From contig OW028584.1 in NCBI GenBank assembly GCA_932294295.1, positions 12,392,438 through 12,456,437 on the forward strand: a DNA stretch of 64,000 nt, written 5' to 3'. Shown one piece after another: positions 1 to 9,900 of the stretch (positions are counted from its first letter, which is position 1; each line of letters begins with the position of its first letter). The notes under the pieces were generated by a model. It saw only the letters and a program-made list of their open reading frames with translations, made no database searches and was not told where the DNA came from. The stretch comes from Alitta virens (taxonomy: Eukaryota; Annelida; Polychaeta; Phyllodocida; Nereididae). A program made the position numbers and the translations under genes.

Positions 1-672
1 TATTGCACGCGGCATAATATGATTTATATACGGTTTTGTCAGAAAATGCTCCACTTGATAGCATGTGATTCTCATTTGAATATTCTGTTAATTTGATATG
101 CCCTTAACTAGTCGAAAATGCTTCTCTTGATAGCACGTGATTGTCATCCAAATCTCAAATTTTAAATTTTATAACTGCCAATAAAGGATACATTTTTGTT
201 GCCGATAAAGGATACATTTTTGTATCCTCTGAAGTGAATGTAGTTCGCTAGTGGTGCCCTCTAGGGTAAATGTATAGTGGTGACACCTGGGGAGATGGGA
301 TTTGGCTTGTGTAGCTGTGTGTTGTTTGGAACTAGAAATAAAGTGGCTCTTTCATCAGACTTGGATCTTATTGTGAGGTTACCACATTAATGGGATGAGA
401 TTCGAACTCGCGCGGGCAAAGCCCACTCTGAGAACTTCACAGGTTCTATGATTTTCTTTTTGCTGGACCTGTCTTTGCTCATCAATTTGAAATGCCCTTA
501 GTTTTGAAAATGCTTCTCTTGACAGCATGTGAATTTCATCCAAATGGAGTCGAAGTTTCAATTTTATTATCTATCTTGGTAACTGTTTTGTCTATAGTAG
601 CTTCCGTTTATGTACATGGATCACATTGGATGACAAGTGTGAGTTGGAATAGCCATACATATGCCATTATAT
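1..672. other. Left flank, no gene recognised
   Basis: I see no supportable gene here. There is a 24-bp imperfect tandem duplication around 177-223 (both halves contain ataaaggatacattttt). On the minus strand near 385-410 there is a B-box-like GAGTTCGAATCTC, which may be the 3' half of a tRNA-derived sequence; no convincing A box was found with it. Confidence 0.4.
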
Positions 673-683
673 ACCAATTATAT

Positions 684-871
684 GGGGCAGGGGCCTAGCT
701 CAGAGGTAGCGCTCTGGGCTTCCAACCGCTGGGTCCCGGGTTCGATTCCCGGTCGAGCCTAAGTTGGATGGCTGTTTCATCCTTCGTCTCATTGCCATGG
801 TCTCTGCCTGTCCTAATTAGCCCAACTGGTGCAGAAATACAGGACGTAAAGCCCTAATCACCCACCCACCC
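684..871 (+). mobile_element. tRNA-derived SINE, full-length copy with target duplication
   Basis: This is the family reference copy. The head is tRNA-like: A box TAGCTCAGAGGTAG, anticodon loop CTTCCAA (TCC, so glycine-like) and B box GGGTTCGATTCCC. A roughly 120-base tRNA-unrelated body follows (from cctaagttggatggctg to gacgtaaagccctaatc) and then a short CCCA-rich tail. A 12-bp target duplication (accaattatatg) lies at 673-684 and 872-883. The head is a Pol III promoter remnant, not a working tRNA, because the acceptor arms do not pair. Confidence 0.9.
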
Positions 872-1189
872 ACCAATTATATGAGTTAGGTACCCTTTAC
901 AACCCGTAATGTATGTTGGTGAGCATAGCATGATCTTGTCAGTGGAACCATTGACAGTAACGGCTAATAACCAAGACCAGCATTAGGCCATGGACCGTAG
1001 AACACCTCTACTTTTACAATCAAATTTGGATTTATTAAATCTGGTAAGAATGGCACTGGATGCATGGTTGCGGCTACGAAAATAACCTAGAACGCTCGAT
1101 ATATGTGTGTCAAGGTTGCGGTTGGAAAGGACAGCTGGCCTTGTTTTGTAGGAAAGACGGTCTTATTAACTTCCTATCATGGACGCAAC

Positions 1190-1655
1190 TTACGAAATGA
1201 GCTCAGCATTGGGTAGTTTGCAATGGAGATGAGTGGTTGATCACGGACACGGCTTACGAGAGCGCGTTCAGCTTTGGACAAGGTGATGATGAGTAGACAC
1301 GACTTAAGAGACAGGCTCAGCATTGGGCAAGATGAAGATGAGTAGACTGCTTACGAGACGCCAGATGATGCTCAGCATTGGACAAGGTGATGATGAGTGG
1401 ACACGACTTACGAGATGGGCTCAGGATTAGACAAGATGATGATGAGCAGACACGGCTTACGAGACACCAGATGACGCGCTGCATTGGACAAGGTGATGAG
1501 TAGACGCGACTTACCAGACATTGGGCAAGATGAGTAGACACCGCTTACGAGACGCCAGACGACGCTCAGCATTGGACAAGGTGATGATGAGTAGACACGG
1601 CTTACAAGACGGACTCAGCATTGGTCAAGATGATGATGAGTAGACACAGATTTAA
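1190..1655. repeat. Degenerate tandem repeat, about 50-bp unit
   Basis: About nine diverged units follow the pattern cttacgagac / gctcagcattgg / acaaggtgatgatgag / tagacacgg. Unit lengths vary through small indels. Short open frames on the minus strand here simply reflect the repeat. The array lies next to the 3' end of the P-like transposase remnant and could be its subterminal repeat, but that is a guess. Confidence 0.8.
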
Positions 1656-1926
1656 AGTCATGATTTCAACTGTGATCTTCGACGAGGCAAAGGCATTTCA
1701 TGAATCTTGATATCATACACAGACAGTGACATTTCCTCTTGCTGCAGCCCTTACAGCAGAAGATCCAGCAGCGATTAGTTTGAGGTGGTTGTAGCCGAAC
1801 ATCCTGGCATCTGGATTCTCATTTCCACCACCCATGCCTCTTTGTTTAGAAAAGTACTGCTCCAATGCATCCTGATTAAATTTTGCACTGAGCAGATTCT
1901 TCTCTCCATCTTCTTGCAGCAACTCA

Positions 1927-2063
1927 GGGCGGGGGCCTAGCTCAGAGGTAGCGCTCTGGGCTTCCAACCGCTGGGTCCCAGGTTCGATTCCTTGAGCCTA
2001 AGTTGGATGGCTGTTTCATCCTTCGTCTCATTGCCATGGTCTCTGCCTGTCCTAAATAGCCCA
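1927..2063 (+). mobile_element. SINE, 3'-truncated copy
   Basis: The tRNA-like head and most of the body are present, but the copy stops at cctaaatagccc, where a second SINE begins directly. A short deletion removes part of the B-box arm (gattccttgagcc). Confidence 0.85.
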
Positions 2064-2260
2064 GGGGCGGGGGCCTAGCTCAGAGGTAGCACTCTGGGCT
2101 TCCAACCGCTGGGTCCCGGGTTCGATTCCCGGTCGAGCCTAAGTTGGATGGCTGTTTCCTCCTTCGTCTCATTGCCATGGTCACTGCCTGTCCTAATTAG
2201 CCCAACTGGTGCAGAAATACAGGACGTAAAGCCCTAATCACACCAGCCACCCACCCACCC
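2064..2260 (+). mobile_element. SINE, full-length, tandem to the previous copy
   Basis: Complete head and body with a CCCA tail. The sequence (t/c)tcttgcagcaactc occurs before the pair (1911-1925) and after it (2264-2278), so the two SINEs share one outer target duplication. They either inserted as a dimer or the second landed in the tail of the first. Confidence 0.88.
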
Positions 2261-2679
2261 ATTCTCTTGCAGCAACTCCTTGGACAGTGCCACAAATGAG
2301 TGAACTGAAACAAAAATGTTCTTTCAGTTAGTGTATATTCACAATTAATTATTCAGATTATTTATCCTAGGTATGATGAAACATTACAAGAACAGTTCAG
2401 AAATCTTGTCATGTGAAAAATAGATCATCAAAAAACATCAAAAACCAGTCTTTATAAGATGAGGTACATCACACATGAATAAACATAACAGTTCCTCCTC
2501 AGTGGGTGTAGCACTCTGAAGTTTTCTTGGTTTATGCTGCCATACATTCGGTAGAACTTTTGATTTGCTGAAGCGCCATCAGACACGAGTGCTCTCACAA
2601 GAACTCCTACTTGTTCCACAAGCATTACAGCAGGCCAAATGGTTGCCACAAGGTCAGACGATGTGAATCCTTATATATA

Positions 2680-2930
2680 GGCCCTTGAAGGTCCTGGGCC
2701 TCCACGCGGCGAGGGTGGAAACAATTGGGGTGAAGTCCTCTATCCCCAGTGGCTAAAAGAGGACAGTGCGCATTGCACAAGCTGCTCCAGCTATCCAACG
2801 CAGACAATTATAGATTTTTTACACGCTTCTTGTTTCTACTACCAACTATAGATAATCAATCTTACCCTAGAGAGCCTCTACATAGCCCACTCAGGTGCTG
2901 ATGAGGCGTTAAACAATAACACTAACTAAC
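2680..2930 (+). repeat. R2-type dispersed repeat with (TAAC)n tail
   Basis: Repeat of about 250 bp beginning gggcccttgaaggtcctgg and ending gatgaggcgttaaacaataacactaactaac. The tandem TAAC end suggests the 3' end of a non-LTR retroelement or a SINE riding on one. Other copies are at 4518-4802, 16720-16980 and 30730-30990, all in this orientation. Confidence 0.75.
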
Positions 2931-3559
2931 TTGGACATATAATACGCAAAGACAGTATTCAAGCGGATGAAAATTCCTCATATCATGAAGCAGATGACAT
3001 TTGTAGCCATTGATGGACAGTCATCCTCATCCAAAAGTTTCCTGGTCTCACTGTTGACTTTACTGGTGTCAGTCCACCCAATAAGCTCTCCAGTGTTTGG
3101 ATCGTACACTAAACCTTGCTTAATGCGGATTTCATCAAAGGCTACAACAACATTGCGTTTGTAGGCTGGCAACGAATCAAGACCACACTCACTGGCAATT
3201 CTTGTGACCACAGGAGCACTCAGACCTGGTGATAGCTTTGTAAAATTGGTGTAATCTTTGAGTGTTCTTGAGCTTGGTAAAACCATTCATTCTGCAAGCT
3301 TGACATTTTGTGCTTAACCTTTTCATCATTCAGTCTATCATTTCTGGCATGGCTAAAGGCAGATGGCATTACTTTGTCTTCAGAGAGCCTGCTGCGATAC
3401 TTGCGTAGAACAGCTCTGTAGGAACAAGAATCACAGATGCCACTATCCACAAAGCCGTGGCAGTCAACATGACGAATGGAGTCTCCTTCCTGGTATGCCA
3501 TTTCCTCATGATCATGACCAAAAAAGACAACTGATGTGCAGCCACTCACCGTCGATTCA

Positions 3560-3603
3560 GGGCGGGGGCCTAGCTCAGAGGTAGCGCTCTGGGCTTCCAA
3601 CCA
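3560..3603 (+). mobile_element. SINE head fragment
   Basis: Only the first 44 bases of the SINE remain (gggcgggggcctagctcag to cttccaacc). It abuts the P-like transposase remnant, so minus-strand reading runs through it. Confidence 0.75.
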
Positions 3604-3660
3604 CAAAATTTTACGTGAAAACCAACAACTACTTACATCTTCAGTTTTTTTCTGCAACCA

Positions 3661-4260
3661 TCAACATCGTCATTTCCTTTATGTTTGCTTTGACTGATGG
3701 CTTTCTTTCACATCCACATAATCTACAAAGGAGCTCTAATTTTTCTCTGATATGAAAGGGATCCTGCAATTAAAATAATCCATATATTTATAATGTAATC
3801 ACTGAGATGGCACTACGAAATTAAAAATTAACATATCAATGAATGACATATGATACAAGTCCAATTATGTTTTTTCATTAAATCATTCATAACCAACTGG
3901 GAAGTTGAATAGGCTGTTTTACATAATATGCTTGTACTAATTATAATAAAATGGACCGAATTTCACTTTTCTGTCCAGGAATGCTGAATGTACAAGCAAT
4001 TTTCATTAAATAATTATTTAGTTATTTGTGTTTACATATAAATATGACTTGTTCTGAGGAATGAAAATTCCTATACAATGAAGTATTGTGAAATTGAACA
4101 ATAACGATAGCCTGAATTTAGTTGTTTAGTCATTGACAGATTTTCAGGCATCTTTTTTTTTTTTAGCAAACTCATGTCTTAGCCCTGCTTAATGATGCAT
4201 AAGATGGCAAGATAAGTGATCTGATAAGAAGTTTCCCGTCCTTCTCTATTCATCCACCTT
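3661..4260. other. AT-rich spacer
   Basis: No gene, repeat array or recognisable element was identified in this stretch. Confidence 0.4.
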
Positions 4261-4267
4261 TACCGCT

Positions 4268-4308
4268 GTAGAAATACAGGACGTAAAGCCCAAATCACAC
4301 ACACACAC
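4268..4308 (+). mobile_element. SINE 3' end fragment
   Basis: Only the terminal part gtagaaatacaggacgtaaag and a (CA)n tail survive. Confidence 0.7.
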
Positions 4309-4517
4309 TTTGCTGACATAGCATGGAGAAGGTGCGCACATGACTCGATGTTGTACCATCTCGTAGGAACTACCCTGGGACCGAGGATAGAGATGGAATC
4401 ACATTTATTTAGTTTATCCCAAAATTACTTCTAACGCAATCTCGGGGTACAGTCCATGAAAAAGGAGAATACAAATTATTTCAGTTCTAGCTCCATGATC
4501 TCCATGGACTCAGTGTT

Positions 4518-4802
4518 GGGGCCCTTGAAGGTCCTGGGCCTCCACGCGGCGAGGGTGGAAACACTTGGGGTGAAGTCTTCTATCCCCAGTGGCTAAAACA
4601 GGACAGTGCGCATTGCACAAGCTGCTCCAGCTATCCAACGCAGACAATTATTGATATTTTTCATGCTTCTGGTTTCTACTACCAACTATAGATAATCAAT
4701 CTTACCCTAGAGAGCCTCTATAGATAATCAATCTTACCCTAGAGAGCCTCTACATAGCCCACTCAGGTGCTGATGAGGCGTTAAACAATAACACTAACTA
4801 AC
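4518..4802 (+). repeat. R2-type dispersed repeat, second copy
   Basis: Same repeat as 2680-2930. It carries an internal duplication of about 40 bp (tatagataatcaatcttaccc is repeated near 4689 and 4720), and the TAAC tail is short. Confidence 0.75.
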
Positions 4803-4830
4803 TTGCAAGATTTTTAAGTGTGAAATCTCT

Positions 4831-5094
4831 TTAGAATGGGTGTTGTCCCAAGCCAGAACTCCATAATTTTGGGATGAACTTTTTAATGCTATGTATTATG
4901 GCAAGATTCTTAGATACATGTTTATTTTTATTATTGATATGAAATTTCCAGTTGAGAAGCTCATCAGTGAATACACCAAGGAGTTTTATTTCAGAAACAT
5001 TTTGTATTTCTATGCTATTGATTGTAATTACAGGGAATAGTAGGGATAGTTTTATTAGCAGTCCGAAATATGATAAATTTAGTTTTGACGACAT
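4831..5094 (-). pseudogene. LINE reverse transcriptase fragment
   Basis: The minus-strand frame reads ITINSIEIQNVSEIKLLGVF, then DELLNWKFHI and IHSIKKFIPKL. This is the region after the RT palm in CR1/RTE-like non-LTR elements (usual pattern: hydrophobic KFLGV, D..L.W..HI, then a basic helix). It is a short remnant without the catalytic motif. Confidence 0.7.
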
Positions 5095-5208
5095 TCAGTG
5101 AAAGCTTGTTTGACTCAAACAATTTTGAAACATTTTCTAATTCAGTGTTGGCTAAATTTACTTCGGCAAATAATACAAGTTTTGCGTGTTAACAATGTCA
5201 TTCCAGCA

Positions 5209-5622
5209 GTAGATGACACATTGATCAAACGCCACATTCATGCAGATTACCCAGTGATCAGACACCACATTCATGTAGACGACACATTGATCAACACCAC
5301 ATTCATGTAGATGACACAGTGATCAAACACCACATTCCTGTAGATTACACTGATCAAACACCACATTCATGTAGATGACACAGTGATCAAACACCACATT
5401 CATGTAGATGACACAGTGATCAAACACCACATTCATGTAGATTACACAGTGATCAAACACCACATTCATGTAGATGACACACTGATCAAACACCACATTC
5501 ATGTAGATGACACACTGATCAAACACCACATTCATGTAGATGAGACAGTGATCAAACACCACATTCTTGTAGATTACACAGTGATCAAAGACCACATTCA
5601 TGTAGATTACACAGTGATCCAG
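5209..5622. repeat. 33-bp minisatellite open in both strands
   Basis: About 12 copies of a unit close to cacattcatgtagatgacac plus agtgatcaaacac. The unit is 33 bases, a multiple of three, so an 11-residue periodic peptide reads on the plus strand (IKHHIHVDDTV) and another on the minus strand (FDHCVIYMNVV). Units near the left end have small length changes. There is no start context, splice signal or homology suggesting translation, so I treat it as a minisatellite. Confidence 0.9.
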
Positions 5623-6000
5623 AATAAAACAAAAAAATATATAATAAGTCAGACCTTTTTGTGACAAATTATTTATCATTATCTACCAGACAGCAATGCC
5701 ATCTCAAATTTCATAGAAAATATAAGTCAATCGGATGCTTATCAAACTTATAATATGAAAAAAAATTGCCAAAAAACTTATGATGAGACTTAGCTGATTC
5801 TTTTAATTAAAGAATGACTGTACATTTATCCTCTGAGATCTAGAAGCTGTGACAAAAGGCATTGGGTTGACCAAACGTTTTTTTTAGTGTAAATGTACGG
5901 GAAAAACGTCAAATTCCAGAAGAGACTCGACGTGTTGTACGGGTAGCCGACGGCTACTAGTTTAAACCCGCCGACTTTCCCGTCGTTATATTTTTAAATT

Positions 6001-6150
6001 AGAGTTACTCGTAGAAGCCATCGAGTTACTTGTAGAAGCCGTCAAGTCACCCCTGGAAGCTGTCGCGTCTCTCATGGAATTTGTCCACTAAGTGGCCATA
6101 ACCCAGCGAGTCACCCGTAGAACCCGTCGAGTCACCTATAGAACCTGGGT
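6001..6150. repeat. 21-bp degenerate tandem repeat
   Basis: Six to seven imperfect units of gagtcacccgtagaagccgtc can be aligned, with one unit interrupted by about 20 bases near 6085-6110. One plus frame gives a seven-residue period (ELLVEAI, ELLVEAV, KSPLEAV) but stops soon after. Confidence 0.7.
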
Positions 6151-6159
6151 AATCTGCCA

Positions 6160-6211
6160 GAAAATTGTTGTATGGGACTTTATATGAAAATTGTTGTATG
6201 GGACTTTATAT
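6160..6211. repeat. Perfect 26-bp tandem duplication
   Basis: gaaaattgttgtatgggact plus ttatat occurs twice back to back (6160-6185 and 6186-6211). Confidence 0.9.
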
Positions 6212-6495
6212 GACATTATAAAGCTGTGGTGAAGCTTCCTTAAAACAGAGACTTCTACAATGACACTAAGTCAAAGAGACAAGACAGGTTTTCAAATCAC
6301 ACTGAGTCAGAAAATGTACATAAATTAAATTCTGTGACACTGTAGGCAATGGCTGATTTCAAAAGTAGATAGGCCTGCTTTATATTGATTTTGACTGATA
6401 AATAATCGCTGTCAGAGAAATGGTGCATGAAATGATGTGTACAGATGATTAAGCCAACAATTTAGATACATTTGTCATTGATCTTGCACAAATGG

Positions 6496-6498
6496 AAA
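6496..6498. other. Target site duplication AAA, left
   Basis: The left flank reads caaatggAAA then the element (tagtccagct). The uninterrupted site atggAAAgacat is present at 26825-26827, and acggAAAgacat at 40866-40868, so the 3-bp duplication is seen directly. Confidence 0.92.
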
Positions 6499-6660
6499 TA
6501 GTCCAGCTGATATGTGCAGAATATTGGCAGAATTGTGGGTTTGATGATAAAAGCATGAAACTTGGTACAATTGTTAATATATGTATGAAGATTGATTTTA
6601 GCTATGGACCCACTTTCAAATATTCAAAATGGCCGCCATTTTCAAGATGGTGGACATGAC
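6499..6660. repeat. Left terminal inverted repeat
   Basis: Starts tagtccagctgatatgtgc and extends through gctatggacccactttcaaa to an aaaatggccgccatttt block that also occurs in the right TIR. Identity is high in blocks, with small indels between them. Confidence 0.88.
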
Positions 6661-6974
6661 GCAATTTTCTAAGTAATCTATATATTTATTGCTTTTTTTT
6701 TTATGCCCACTTTAGATTTTCAGTTGACAAAAAGCCCATGAAATATATCTAAATGCTACAAGTAGCTTTGGGTAATTATTTAGTCCATTTAAATTGTTTC
6801 AAAATGGCGTAATTTTTCAAAATGGCCACCTTTAAAGAGTTAAAATTTAACAAAAACAAAATAATGAAAACAATTTCAATCATTTTATACAGTTATTTCA
6901 ATCTTGTTTAGCAAAAACTAATTGATAGTCATCTTCCACATCTGGTTTCATAATTGGATGTGATTTAATCACTT

Positions 6975-9900
6975 TCAGTCTCTGTCACACTCCCCGCCAC
7001 ATTTACATAGTGCAGTACATAACAGCATTGCCTTCACACATTTGCATCTTCCACGACACCCATTCTCAATTTTGCACCCACACTTGATTAGTTCATTACA
7101 ACATGTCGAGGCTTGTTGTAAACATGTCCAATATGGTACCCACATATTTGATTTGTCTTTCTGCCAACCCCATTCACCTGGATTACCACTCTCAGCAGAC
7201 AGTTCTAAACATTTACCCCAAATGAGACTCGCTTGGTATACTGCTCTTTTAGTGTGTTGAAGGAGAGCAGCTTCTGTGGGTGGAATGTTATCTATTGCCC
7301 TTCCTTTTCTAGTGAATAGGTCCTTCCTTGCTTCATTAACCTGTGTACACACACTAGTTTTATCATACATTAGTATAACAAAACGTTCTACTTGATCCAT
7401 TGAGTTTGAAACTGCCTCTAGTGATTGTGCCCTACTTAAGATTTCAAATACAGGTGAAATATCTTCAAAACATGTCCACGTGTCCCATGCAGTTTTCTTT
7501 CCTTTGTTAGCGAAAGATGAAACTTGATCGCATCCTGTGAAGGCATGAAAGAATAAAAGACCACTTGATTTTGAAGGTCCAAGACCATTAACGATTTCAT
7601 GAATGGCAAGGTATCGAAAATATTTGCCTACTCCAAAAGCCACCCAAAGCTCACTTGCAGCAATTTCTGGAAACATAGAAATGGCAATGACAACTACATC
7701 CGTATCAACAGTTCGCAGCATGACGCGTCTCAAACCATCTTGTGCAGCATCTTGTGCAGCATCTTGTGCATGTAACAACATCCTGGTATCTGCTTCTTCC
7801 TGTGTACATGGTGATAACCGGCTAGTATCTTTAGGTTGCCAGCTGAGAACATCTTCCCCTTTAGTAGTAATAACCTGTTTTTGATCTTCCAAATGAGGTT
7901 TTGAAGCTTTCAACTCTTCCGATACATACCCAAACAATTCAGTTTTATTGTCATCAACCCTGAGGAAGGCTTGCCAGTTACCAGGTACTCTTGAATCTGG
8001 TAACACATGTCTCCTGACACCTTTGCCTCTTTTGTCCCTGGTTGAGGCTTTCAAACTATCTGGACGGTATTTATCCCAAACAATATCAAGACGATCAACA
8101 GATCGTAAGTGATCGTGTATGTACGGCAAGAATACATCTTTGAAGTAGTCCTCAAACGTCCTGCTGCCACGAGGTTGTAACATGTTGATGATTGCCGTGC
8201 CATCTATTATCAAAACATCTACATCTGGAGCTTCCTCGTATTTTTCGCTCATCTTTTCCAATGGAACTAAAAGATCTGATTTGGACCCAAGACGCATAGT
8301 TCCAAACAGTGAGAGAGATGGTGGATAAGACTGATTTTCATGGCGGAAGAATTCGTCGAGGTCACCGTTTCTGACTTGACATGACACATACAGTTGTGAA
8401 AATAATGAACAGTTCTGTTTCAAAGACATTATCTGTTGCTTTTCTTTCGTGTCAGCTTTGTTTTGCTGTCGACTGAACAGTAGAAGCTTGTTTTGTTTGA
8501 TCGGAATGTATAGTGAATAGTTTCTGCAACACGTGGGTCAACAATATCACGTGTGTCAAGAATCAATAAAATCAGAACTTTGCTCCTGAAAAGGATTACC
8601 CATCTCCTCAAAAACGTCACACAAGGTTTGGACCTGCTTTGAGAATGTAGCCTGTTTACTTTTAACCTGTTCGTGATGTCGAATATCAGGGCCTTTACTT
8701 TGGTCTCGTTTGATCTCTTCTTGTGCTGATTCGAATTCATTGATCAATCTGGCCATTTCCGGTCCCGATACCATCCAACGCTGTAGTTGTATCATATTCT
8801 CCGTCAATCCAATCGCTCCACCATCTCCTTTGACAAGCTTGTTATTCTGCTCGTGCGCTTGTTCGATTGCTATAGACGAGAACTTACTGTGGGATTTACG
8901 TATCACAAATTTTCCATCTTCAAACTTCACTGCCACACTTGGGGCTATACTTGTCAGAGCCATCATATCACGCAGATGAACTGGAAGCCATCTGGCATAG
9001 TTTGGATGATCTAATGCGAAAAACCATGGTATCAGCTGTGCAATAGAATCCTTGTACAAACTGAAGTTCCCTTCTCTCAATGATCTAACAAACAACAGAA
9101 TCATCAACTCAAATCGCAAAGTGACAGACCAATAGTGGAAAAGAGGACTGTCTATTTCACTTTGTTCGCGCCATTCCTCGAACGATACTGAACTCTTCTC
9201 TGGGTCTTGATCATCTAGAAACAGTTTATATGACCTTTTCATCAAGATGTACAGTGTGCACGCTGTCACTTCATGTGCATGTCGTGATCTTGAAACATGT
9301 GACGCTTTCAAAAAAGAATCTGCGGTTCCTGATGAAGCAATACCTGCTTGACTCAATGCACTTGTCCATCCACTGTTTTCCAACCAATTTCCTATAGTTC
9401 TGAGTGCGGCTATCTCTATGTGAAGACCACCGAACAAGACTACTATTTGTTTTTCTGAAAATATGTTGGGCCAATTCCACTGAATCGCCTTTGCAAGTGC
9501 ATACAGGGGTTGGTCACATGTCATCACGGGTATTTGATTAGGATTCAGAAAATGAACACTTTGTTTGATTACCATCATCGAATGTCGAATCATTGCCATT
9601 GATTTAGCCTCTTCTTGAAACATGGGTAATAAAGAGCTTATATCTAATGGTGCATCTACATGTGGTGCTAACAGATTTGCATGAAATGCTGCCCATGAAT
9701 ACTCCATATTGTCATTATCTTCTGCTTCAATCCTATCTCTCACATGATCCAGCCACCTGAAATTTAATGTTATGATATTTCTATATATAGTGTTAGTAAG
9801 TGAGGCTTGGCAGACAAGACACATCCTTTCAGAATCCAATGAATACTTGTAGTAGTTTGATCAAATTAAAATACATGTTTATTTAACAGTTTAGAGCTGG

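Larger units (their letters stand above)
1713..3560 (-). pseudogene. P-element/THAP9-like transposase, fragmented
   Basis: Four minus-strand blocks read in the order expected for a P-type (RNase H-like) transposase. Block 3545-3290 has a CDSCSYRAVLRK zinc-cluster-like stretch. Block 3286-2978 has LPSSRTLKDYTNF, then VVVAFDEIRIKQGLVYD with a conserved acidic DE and ELIGWTD. Block 2650-2460 has VSDGASANQKFYRMYG and, in another frame, DVPHLIKT next to a plausible donor. Block 1925-1713 has the C-terminal pattern QDALEQYFSKQRGMGGGNENP. The first two blocks are out of frame with sequence missing between them, DVPHLIKT needs a frame change, and SINEs and another repeat sit in the introns. It is not functional as read. 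Family is inferred from motifs; THAP9-like and P-like cannot be separated here. Confidence 0.75.

Noticed and set aside
697..760. tRNA-Gly(TCC)-like gene at SINE heads
   Set aside because: Internal promoter boxes and anticodon loop are present, but the acceptor stem does not pair and the sequence runs into the SINE body with a target duplication around the whole.
1317..1541. 74-codon minus frame with repeating CLVSRV
   Set aside because: Reading through the degenerate tandem array; the periodicity is that of the DNA repeat.
5209..5622. CRISPR-like array
   Set aside because: Units are contiguous with no unique spacers, and the genome is eukaryotic.
5323..5679. 118-codon minus-strand and 93-codon plus-strand frames across the minisatellite
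   Set aside because: They arise from a stop-free unit whose length is a multiple of three; no splice, start or homology support.
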